Source of the DNA: Candidatus Zixiibacteriota bacterium
GTDB taxonomy: Bacteria; Zixibacteria; MSB-5A5; GN15; FEB-12
Length of the DNA stretch: 5,885 nucleotides
NCBI GenBank assembly: GCA_016213305.1
Contig: JACRAV010000221.1
Location: 1-5,885, forward strand
Reading direction: 5' to 3'
A program made the translations under genes and the position numbers. Below the pieces are notes generated by a model. The model had not been told where the DNA came from. It was given only the letters and a program-made list of their open reading frames with translations, and searched no databases. This document shows positions 1 through 5,144 of the stretch, one piece after another (position 1 is the stretch's first letter; the number at the start of each line of letters is the position of its first letter).

Positions 1-1
1 G

Positions 2-736
2 CTGGGGGTCAAAGGAGCGCAACGTCCCGCCACCAAGACCTCAACCTACGGCTACAAGCGGCTTGAAGTGATGATCGCCTTCATATCGGCGGTTTCGCTG
101 GTGGTGATCGCGGTGTTCATATTCATCGAAGCGTACAACCGGTATCTTGATCCGCATCCGATCACCCATCCGGGGCTGTTTCTAACCGTTGGCGCGATCG
201 GCCTGTGCGGCAATCTGGCCTCGGTGTTCATTCTGGCGTCCGAACGGGGGAAATCGCTCAATCTCAAAACCGCCTATCTGCACATGGCGTACGACACGGC
301 CTCGTCGATTGTGGTGCTGGTCGGTGGAGTTGTCATCTGGCTGACCGGACTGGTCGTGCTCGATGTGATCCTCTCGGCCGCCATCGCGCTCGCGATTCTC
401 TGGTCATCGTATCTGGTCATCAAGGAAGCGGTGATCATTCTGTTGGAGGCGGTGCCGGGATCGGTGCAGTTCGACGAGGTGCTGGCCGCCCTGCAGGCGG
501 TGCCGAAAGTGCGCGACGTCCACGACCTGCACATCTGGTCGCTCTCCTCGAATGAAATTGCGCTGTCGTGCCATGTCTGCCTTGACGATGACGACTATCT
601 CAACGGCATGGACTTTATCCGGTCGATGGATGAACTTCTCCGAAACAAATTCGGCATCGGTCACGCCACGATTCAATTGGAAAAGACCGACTGCGCCCGC
701 ACCGACCTGTTGTGCCGGTATCACCAGCACCCGTAA
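2..736 (+). CDS. Cation diffusion facilitator (CDF) family metal transporter, 5' end cut off by the window
   Basis: This is a CzcD/ZitB-like inner-membrane efflux carrier, expected to exchange Zn2+ or a similar divalent metal for protons. The frame is open from base 2 with no stop, so the start and the first two membrane helices lie outside; 244 codons are visible. In order: the loop after helix 2 with the family's YGYKRLE signature (codons 16-22); helix 3 (about 24-43); helix 4 with Asn71; helix 5 with the metal-binding HxxxD pair (His94, Asp98); helix 6 (about 119-145); then the cytosolic domain with HDLHIW (174-179), CHV (His191 central) and GHATIQLE. The tail carries an extra Cys231/Cys238 pair and His-rich end. 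The GTG at base 68 is internal to the family signature and is not a start. The loop between helices 4 and 5 is short and not His-rich, so the metal cannot be deduced. Family assignment is secure; substrate is not. Confidence 0.93.
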   Translation: MGVKGAQRPATKTSTYGYKRLEVMIAFISAVSLVVIAVFIFIEAYNRYLDPHPITHPGLFLTVGAIGLCGNLASVFILASERGKSLNLKTAYLHMAYDTASSIVVLVGGVVIWLTGLVVLDVILSAAIALAILWSSYLVIKEAVIILLEAVPGSVQFDEVLAALQAVPKVRDVHDLHIWSLSSNEIALSCHVCLDDDDYLNGMDFIRSMDELLRNKFGIGHATIQLEKTDCARTDLLCRYHQHP

Positions 737-742
737 CACTCC

Positions 743-2104
743 ATGACCGATCAACACAAGTACGAGGAACTGGCGGTGGCCGATCTGGCCTTTGACGGCA
801 AGGCGGTGGCGTATCGCGACGGGAAAGTCATTTTTCTCGACGGCGGCCTTCCGGGGGAGCGGGTGCTGGCGGAGGTGGTTCGCTCGCGCAAGCGGTACGA
901 TTTTGCGACGGTCAAAGAAGTTCTGCAAAGATCATCGATGCGGATCGACGCCCCCTGTTCGCATATCGCCGAGTGCGGCGGGTGCGCCTGGCAGGACCTT
1001 TCGTACCCGCAACAACTGATCTACAAACGCAAGCAGGTGGTCGATTGTCTGGAACGGATCGGCGGATTGGAGTCGGTGAAAGTCGCCGACGCAATCGGTT
1101 CGCTCGAATTGTTCCACTATCGCAACAAGATGGAGTTTTCGTTTCACGCTTCACCAGACGGGGAATTCACACTCGGCTTGCACCGGCGCGGGAAATTCGA
1201 TGAAATATTTGATCTGAACGCCTGCTGGCTGGCCACCGACACCTGCAACCGGATTGTCGCCTGGGTGCGGCAGTTCGTGCGCGAGGAGCAGATTCCGGTG
1301 TACGACGTGTTCACGCATGTCGGGTATGTCCGATTTCTGGTGATCCGGGAATCGAAGCGAACCGGCCAGGTGATGGTGAATCTGGTGACCAACTACGGCG
1401 AAATCCCGCAAAGAGAAAAGCTGGCGAGCGGGCTAAAGGCGGCTTTCCCCCAGATTACCACGATGGTGCACAATCAGAATGGGCAGAAATCGAATATCGC
1501 GGTGGGCGAGATCGAGCAGGTGGTATTCGGCACCGGGTATATCGAGGAGCGGCTGTTCGAATCGACGTTTCGCATCCGCGCCGGCTCGTTTTTCCAGACC
1601 AACACGCTCCAGACCGAAACGCTCTATCACACCGCGCTTGACATGCTGGAGCCGGGGATATCGGATCGCATGCTCGACCTGTACTGCGGCACGGGGTCGA
1701 TCGGCATTCTGGCGTCGCGCTATGTGCGCGACGTGCTGGGGGTGGAGCTGGTGGCCGACGCGGTCAAATCGGCGCGCGAAAATGCCGATATCAATCATGT
1801 GAAGAACGCCCGGTTTATCGAAGGGGATGTCAAGGACGTGCTCGCCCTGCACGAACGGGAAGGGGCGCGGTTCGATCTCGTCGTAGTTGACCCACCCCGC
1901 GCCGGGATGCATCCGACCGCGCTCAAGCGGACAATCCAGCTTGCCCCGCAGAAACTGGCGTACGTTTCCTGCAATCCGGCGACTTTCGCCCGCGACGCCG
2001 CGGAGATTGTCAAAGCCGGGTATCGATTGCCCGAAGTCCGGCCGGTCGATATGTTCCCCCATACCAAGCACATCGAACTGATCGGCGTGTTTTACCGATC
2101 CTAA
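743..2104 (+). CDS. rlmD: 23S rRNA (uracil-C5)-methyltransferase, RlmD/RumA type
   Basis: A SAM-dependent RNA m5U methyltransferase of the TrmA/RumA/RlmCD family; RlmD modifies U1939 of 23S rRNA in E. coli. The 453 residues match the usual family length. Residues 5-62 form a TRAM-like RNA-binding domain. Cys72, Cys78, Cys81 (CxxxxxCxxC) and Cys161 match the 4Fe-4S ligands. The catalytic domain shows FFQTN (283-287), the SAM loop DLYCGTGSIG (312-321), VVDPPRAG (381-388), the nucleophile Cys410 in YVSCNPATFARD, and the terminal MFPHTKHIE with Glu445 as likely general base. All key residues are present, so it should be active. The start lies six bases after the CDF stop without a clear Shine-Dalgarno, suggesting coupled translation. 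Which uracil is modified (RlmD, RlmC or dual RlmCD) cannot be read from sequence; the Fe-S ligands exclude cluster-free TrmA-like forms. Confidence 0.93.
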   Translation: MTDQHKYEELAVADLAFDGKAVAYRDGKVIFLDGGLPGERVLAEVVRSRKRYDFATVKEVLQRSSMRIDAPCSHIAECGGCAWQDLSYPQQLIYKRKQVVDCLERIGGLESVKVADAIGSLELFHYRNKMEFSFHASPDGEFTLGLHRRGKFDEIFDLNACWLATDTCNRIVAWVRQFVREEQIPVYDVFTHVGYVRFLVIRESKRTGQVMVNLVTNYGEIPQREKLASGLKAAFPQITTMVHNQNGQKSNIAVGEIEQVVFGTGYIEERLFESTFRIRAGSFFQTNTLQTETLYHTALDMLEPGISDRMLDLYCGTGSIGILASRYVRDVLGVELVADAVKSARENADINHVKNARFIEGDVKDVLALHEREGARFDLVVVDPPRAGMHPTALKRTIQLAPQKLAYVSCNPATFARDAAEIVKAGYRLPEVRPVDMFPHTKHIELIGVFYRS

Positions 2105-2109
2105 CCCGT

Positions 2110-2115
2110 GGAGAG
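2110..2115 (+). promoter_or_regulatory. Ribosome binding site of the DUF885 gene
   Basis: GGAGAG lies just upstream of the ATG at 2119 and inside the 14-base gap after the rlmD stop. The core GGAG is five bases from the start codon. It supports this start, which also gives a proper signal peptide. Confidence 0.7.
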
Positions 2116-2118
2116 TAC

Positions 2119-3864
2119 ATGACTCGTTCCCTGCGTATCGTTTTCGTAATCGTCTGCCTTCTGGCGGCCGGATCGGTCGAGGCCAAAAAGAAGTCGGTCG
2201 GGCCGGTGAGTTTCCGTGAGATGTCGCTTCGGGTTCTCGATTCACTTCAATCGTTCTTCCCGGTATCGGCGACTGAGATGGGCATCCACTCATATGACAA
2301 TCGACTGGGGGACTATTCACAAACTTCGGTCAACCGGATGATCTCATCGCTTGAAAAGCTCCAGTCGCGGCTGGCCGCGTACAACACGCCCAAATTGTCG
2401 CCAGGCGAGCAGATCAACTACCAACTGCTGAATTCCAATCTTGAAGTGGCCCTGCTCAATCTCAAGGGGATCGGCTGGTACAAACGCTCCCCGTACCTGT
2501 ATGTCAACGAGGCGATCAACGGGTTGTACTTTGTCATGCTTTCGCGCTCGGCGCCCCTGATCGCCAAACTTCCGACCATTCTTGGCCGGGTGGGCGAAGT
2601 TCCGAAACTGCTGTTGACCGCCCAGAAGAACGTGAAGAAAGCGCCGCCGGTGTATATCGACGCCGCCCAGCAGGCGCTGGCCTCGGGACGAGAGTTCTAT
2701 CTCGCGGTCGGGAAGAGTCTGGTCGATTCGTTTCCGGCGCGCACCGTGACGATCAACACGGCCTTCGGCAAAGCGCTTGAGGCGATGGACGCCTATGCTC
2801 AGTACCTGTCCAAGCTGACACCGGCCGCAGACACCTCGTTCGCCATCGGCAAAGCCAATTACGACTACCTGCTCAAACATCAGTATTTTCTCTCTTACGA
2901 TGCCGACTCCCTGCTGAAAATGGGAGAGACTCTGCTGGCGAAGGCGCAGACGGATTATGTCGAGTATCAGGAGTATGTCGACGGCAACAAACAGCCGGGG
3001 CAGGATTCCGTCTTTGTGCCGAAAACCTTCACGCGGGCCGACCTGCTCAACTACTATGACTGGGAAGTGAATCAGATCAAGACCTTTCTTGCGATGAACG
3101 AAATTATCACGATTCCCGACGATATCGCGCCCTGCGCGGTGATGGAGACCCCCTCGTTTCTGCGGCCGATGATCGGCGGGATTGCTTATCAGCCGGCGGG
3201 ACCGTTCGACGACGATCAGCAGGGGATATTCTATATCCGGCCGGTGCCGGACTCGCTGGACAAAGATCAGCTCGACGCCCGCTACCGGTATGTGCACCGG
3301 CGCGGATTCCGAGGGTCGGTGGTGCACGAGGCCTTTCCGGGGCATCACTTGCAGATGCAACTCGCGGGACGGAATGCCGACCCGGTGCGCAAGTGGCAGA
3401 TGAACAACCAGCTGATCGAGGGGTGGGCGCTGTATTGCGAAGAAATGATGTACCACTCCGGGTTGTATGGCGACGAAAACCCGGCGCAGTGGCTGGGGAT
3501 ACTCGGCGGCGTGCGTTTCCGCGCCGCGAGGATCGTGGCCGATGTCAAACTGCACACCGGGAAGTTCACCTACCAGCAATGTGTCGATTGGATGTGCAAG
3601 ACGCTCGATTCGAAATCGGTGGCCGATTCCAACTATATCCGGACCGAAGTGCGCCGCTACACGCTGGAGCCGACCCAGCCGATGTGCTATCTGACCGGCA
3701 AAATTGAAATCCAACAGCTGTACGACGCCTATGCCGGAAAGCAGGGGGTGGACTTTTCGGAACAGGAGTTTTACGATCGAATGCTGGCCGAGGGATCGAT
3801 CCCGCCGGCGCTACTGTGGGAGATTCTGGAGGTGAAGGCGGACGGAACGGCGAGCGGTAACTAG
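2119..3864 (+). CDS. Exported DUF885 family protein, putative zinc metallopeptidase
   Basis: A 581-residue DUF885 (PF05960) protein, a normal length for the family. Residues 1-22 are a signal peptide: basic start TRSLR, hydrophobic core, and probable signal peptidase I cleavage after V-E-A22, followed by KKKS. Cys13 is not in a valid lipobox, so a soluble periplasmic or secreted protein is more likely than a lipoprotein. The C-terminal half carries VVHEAFPGHHLQ with His403, Glu404, His409 and His410, and then EGWALYCEEMM (434-444), whose Glu residues could supply the third metal ligand as in gluzincin-like peptidases. RPMIGGIAYQPAGPFDDD upstream and the YTLEPTQPMCYLTGK segment downstream are further family-like blocks. 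No substrate is known from the sequence. It follows rlmD by 14 bases and is probably the last gene of the transcript, as the next gene is convergent. Peptidase activity is inferred from the motif. Confidence 0.9.
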   Translation: MTRSLRIVFVIVCLLAAGSVEAKKKSVGPVSFREMSLRVLDSLQSFFPVSATEMGIHSYDNRLGDYSQTSVNRMISSLEKLQSRLAAYNTPKLSPGEQINYQLLNSNLEVALLNLKGIGWYKRSPYLYVNEAINGLYFVMLSRSAPLIAKLPTILGRVGEVPKLLLTAQKNVKKAPPVYIDAAQQALASGREFYLAVGKSLVDSFPARTVTINTAFGKALEAMDAYAQYLSKLTPAADTSFAIGKANYDYLLKHQYFLSYDADSLLKMGETLLAKAQTDYVEYQEYVDGNKQPGQDSVFVPKTFTRADLLNYYDWEVNQIKTFLAMNEIITIPDDIAPCAVMETPSFLRPMIGGIAYQPAGPFDDDQQGIFYIRPVPDSLDKDQLDARYRYVHRRGFRGSVVHEAFPGHHLQMQLAGRNADPVRKWQMNNQLIEGWALYCEEMMYHSGLYGDENPAQWLGILGGVRFRAARIVADVKLHTGKFTYQQCVDWMCKTLDSKSVADSNYIRTEVRRYTLEPTQPMCYLTGKIEIQQLYDAYAGKQGVDFSEQEFYDRMLAEGSIPPALLWEILEVKADGTASGN

Positions 3865-3871
3865 GGTGTAG

Positions 3872-3893
3872 GTCAAGCCGCCTGCGGCTTGAC
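3872..3893. repeat. Perfect 10-bp-arm palindrome between convergent genes
   Basis: Arms GTCAAGCCGC (3872-3881) and GCGGCTTGAC (3884-3893) are exact reverse complements around a 2-base centre. As RNA it would fold into a GC-rich stem of eight or nine pairs on either strand. It starts eight bases after the DUF885 stop and lies between two genes pointing at each other, a good place for a bidirectional transcription barrier or 3'-end stabiliser. Neither side has a T tract, so it is not a canonical intrinsic terminator. It may instead be one copy of a dispersed intergenic palindrome. Confidence 0.7.
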
Positions 3894-4022
3894 GGGTACC
3901 AGGCAAGTTCAAGCGAAATAGTACATCGCCTCTTGATACTTGCGCGTAGCGGCCGTCCTCGTCTGTCGGGTTCTGTATCGGATTAAACCACCAGAACCGC
4001 GCCGCCTTCGTCGAAAGCTAGC
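3894..4022. other. Non-coding junction, possible degenerate element
   Basis: No gene is supported here. On the minus strand, directly after the glycosylase stop and in the same frame, 37 codons stay open to a TGA at 3911-3909. They begin with an Arg-rich run and end in KYQEAMYYFA, but have no start codon. GC content rises again relative to the glycosylase gene. It could be a remnant of a gene, a readthrough tail, or part of a repeat family; a single copy cannot decide. Confidence 0.3.
3969..3998. repeat. 7-bp inverted repeat downstream of the glycosylase gene
   Basis: GGTTCTG (3969-3975) and CAGAACC (3992-3998) are exact reverse complements separated by 16 bases. The repeat sits 25 bases past the glycosylase stop on the minus strand. 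There is no U tract after it, and the loop is long, so terminator function is only a possibility. Confidence 0.35.
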
Positions 4023-4508
4023 CTACCTCAATCGCGACAATTCCGCAACTTCTATCCAGTACCGCACATCCCAAGACCGTTGAGCAGCACCGCTTGAAGA
4101 TGGTGCTACGAATAGCTTCGTGCTACCGATACATTCTGGTTGGAGGCCATACGCTACTGATCGCCCTAGGAACTGTTCCGCCGCTCTCTTTCCGTTAAAG
4201 CAGAGAATACTAGGCGCAAACTCTGTGACCGTTGATTGTAGCTTCTCCGAGCCGTCGATGGTGAAATCAATTTGATGATCCATGCCGAACTGCGTTTTGA
4301 CCAAGTCGGTCAGTCCAATTCCGTATTTGGGCAACTCTGAATACTCACTGGGGGAGAGGATCTTCGGAATCAACCCCACTTCATTGAGTGTATGCCAAAA
4401 CTTGTTACCGCGACCGGCATAGTACATTTTCAGTTCCTCCGACTTCCGACCGGCGGCAGTGCCACAAAATACGATTCGCAAGTGAAAATCCAAAACGTCA
4501 GGCAACAT
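4023..4508 (-). CDS. Mug/TDG-like mismatch-specific DNA glycosylase (uracil-DNA glycosylase superfamily)
   Basis: A 161-residue DNA repair enzyme expected to excise uracil or thymine from G:U or G:T mismatches. E. coli Mug is of similar length. Visible blocks: VFCGTAAGRKS (residues 13-23) aligning with Mug's FCGINPG motif; MYYAGRGNKFW (28-38), close to the YxGPGNxFW block of TDG; YGIGLTDLVK (62-71); the core strand ILCFNGKRAAEQFLG (101-115); and APSSSGAA (135-142) at the position of the second motif NPSG, which carries the DNA-intercalating loop. The Asn that activates water in Mug is Ala18 or Ala19 here. The start MLPDVL directly precedes the first strand and abuts the upstream stop (TAG then ATG), with no good Shine-Dalgarno, so translation is probably coupled. 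GC content is well below that of the flanking genes. Fold assignment is strong; base specificity is inferred. Confidence 0.85.
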   Translation of the reverse strand: MLPDVLDFHLRIVFCGTAAGRKSEELKMYYAGRGNKFWHTLNEVGLIPKILSPSEYSELPKYGIGLTDLVKTQFGMDHQIDFTIDGSEKLQSTVTEFAPSILCFNGKRAAEQFLGRSVAYGLQPECIGSTKLFVAPSSSGAAQRSWDVRYWIEVAELSRLR

Positions 4509-4817
4509 CTAATGCGTCATTTCTTTCAGAGTTAACAAATGAACCATTGCCCATAGGGGAGATGTAATGTGTGTGATGCCGTATGCTCGAAGCGCCGAAG
4601 GGCCTTGGTGGTATATGCGGTGGTCCGTCCTGACGGCCTCGATTGCCTTTCGAATCATCGCGAACGGGACTCTAGTGTCCTTTCCCATTTCACGAGATAC
4701 TATGACATGCTCTTTACCAATGGCCACAAACCCGAATTTGTTGTAACCCGTTACTTGTGCGTATCCGCGTCGCTGTATACGGCTGACTACTTCAGCGACC
4801 AGGTCGTCTATCGTCAT
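4509..4817 (-). CDS. Hypothetical 102-residue protein, first gene of the glycosylase operon
   Basis: I do not recognise this protein. It begins MTIDDLVAEVV, with a likely N-terminal helix and a basic RIQRRGYA. A strand-rich segment follows (VTGYNKFGFVAIGKEHVIVS, residues about 18-37), then an amphipathic helix (VPFAMIRKAIEAVR) and a C-terminal hydrophobic helix ending LLTLKEMTH. It has no signal peptide and no obvious catalytic motif; a small nucleic-acid-binding or partner protein is possible. The ATG at 4817 was chosen because AAAGGAG stands eight bases upstream and a promoter lies about 40 to 65 bases upstream. The frame stays open to an ATG at 4964, but that start would precede the promoter. 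Its TAG directly touches the glycosylase ATG, so the two are co-transcribed and probably work together. Coding status is supported by start signals and organisation, not by homology. Confidence 0.72.
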   Translation of the reverse strand: MTIDDLVAEVVSRIQRRGYAQVTGYNKFGFVAIGKEHVIVSREMGKDTRVPFAMIRKAIEAVRTDHRIYHQGPSALRAYGITHITSPLWAMVHLLTLKEMTH

Positions 4818-4825
4818 CCAAACCA

Positions 4826-4832
4826 CTCCTTT
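4826..4832 (-). promoter_or_regulatory. Ribosome binding site deciding the start of the 102-residue protein
   Basis: On the minus strand this reads AAAGGAG, eight bases before the ATG at 4817-4815. It is the best Shine-Dalgarno of the window and favours this start over the distant upstream ATG at 4964. Confidence 0.75.
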
Positions 4833-4854
4833 CCGAATTGCGCCAATCAAATAA

Positions 4855-4882
4855 AAGATACAACTATCGTCATTACCGTCAA
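4855..4882 (-). promoter_or_regulatory. Sigma70-type promoter of the minus-strand glycosylase operon
   Basis: On the minus strand, TTGACG (4882-4877) is a five-of-six match to the -35 box. It is followed after 16 bases by TATCTT (4860-4855), a four-of-six match to the -10 box, and by an A/T-rich run. Transcription would begin near 4847, leaving a leader of about 30 bases that contains the AAAGGAG site. The agreement between promoter, Shine-Dalgarno and ATG supports all three. Confidence 0.62.
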
Positions 4883-4995
4883 GTTGGGGTGAAAGACGAT
4901 TCGCTACAGTGCCTCTTCTTGGGCGGCAGACCCCTCGATCTACCCCATTCGCAAGCAGGCACACGAACGTCTCACGACCTCACTAATCGAAGACG

Positions 4996-5020
4996 CCCGC
5001 CCCCCCAACCCTCCCTACCC
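4996..5020 (-). other. Five-tract G-quadruplex motif
   Basis: The minus strand has five G tracts: 5020-5018, 5015-5013, 5011-5009, 5006-5000 (seven Gs) and 4998-4996. The loops are TA, A, TT and C. Any four adjacent tracts satisfy the strict G3 with loops 1-7 rule, and loops this short favour a stable parallel fold. It lies about 150 bases upstream of the predicted glycosylase-operon transcription start and about 45 bases upstream of the candidate HIT -35 box. The match is direct; folding in the cell is inference. Confidence 0.7.
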
Positions 5021-5066
5021 GCAAGAACTTACCGCCCATTTATAGGCCAAAATAATCATAACTCCT

Positions 5067-5094
5067 TTGCCCGCAATCCGTTATCCGATATAGA
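5067..5094 (+). promoter_or_regulatory. Candidate sigma70 promoter for the HIT gene
   Basis: TTGCCC (5067-5072) and TATAGA (5089-5094) are separated by 16 bases, each about four of six to consensus. Transcription would start near 5101, giving a leader of about 44 bases that includes the inverted repeat at 5116-5144. An alternative is TATACT at 5126-5131, which has no good -35 box and would give an almost leaderless message. Confidence 0.4.
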
Positions 5095-5115
5095 TGTGAA
5101 ATCCCACTTTCCCTC

Positions 5116-5144
5116 TGCAAGTGGCTATACTATATTCACTTGCA
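5116..5144 (+). promoter_or_regulatory. Perfect 8-bp inverted repeat around a TATACT box, abutting the HIT start codon
   Basis: TGCAAGTG (5116-5123) and CACTTGCA (5137-5144) are exact reverse complements with a 13-base A/T-rich spacer containing TATACT (5126-5131). The half-sites are 21 bases apart start to start, two turns of B-DNA, as expected for a dimeric DNA-binding regulator on one face. The right arm ends directly before the ATG at 5145. As RNA it would instead be a hairpin occluding the translation start. Its role as an operator is inferred. Confidence 0.5.

Larger units (their letters stand above)
4883..5144. other. Divergent intergenic region between the glycosylase operon and the HIT gene
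   Basis: No gene is supported on either strand. Open frames crossing it run over the promoter elements and have unprotein-like composition. It carries, from left to right, unassigned sequence (4883-4990), a G-quadruplex motif, an A/T-rich stretch (about 5037-5063), a candidate plus-strand promoter and an inverted repeat touching the HIT start codon. I see no RNA gene, attachment site or riboswitch in it. Confidence 0.6.

Noticed and set aside
68..70. GTG at 68 as the start of the CDF gene
   Set aside because: The frame is open upstream to the window edge and encodes the YGYKRLE signature that precedes helix 3, so the gene begins outside.
1433..2320. Minus-strand frame of 295 codons opposite the end of rlmD
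   Set aside because: It crosses the rlmD/DUF885 junction, has no family motif, and lies antisense to the conserved catalytic region of the methyltransferase.
2344..3714. Long open minus-strand frame (456 codons) opposite the DUF885 gene
   Set aside because: It is a shadow caused by GC-rich codon bias. The plus-strand protein has a signal peptide, conserved motifs and a Shine-Dalgarno; the antisense translation is Arg/His-rich with no recognisable domain.
3872..3900. Intrinsic (rho-independent) terminator call for the palindrome
   Set aside because: The stem is good, but no T tract follows on either strand, so it is listed as a repeat with possible barrier function only.
4818..4964. N-terminal extension of the 102-residue protein to the ATG at 4964
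   Set aside because: The extension would include the TTGACG/TATCTT promoter and the AAAGGAG site, and its translation (PRRGTVANRLSPQ-like) has no protein-like character.
5121..5144. GTG at 5121 as the start of the HIT protein
   Set aside because: It would translate the right part of the inverted repeat, adds eight residues not expected in the family, and has no Shine-Dalgarno either. ATG 5145 fits the family start.
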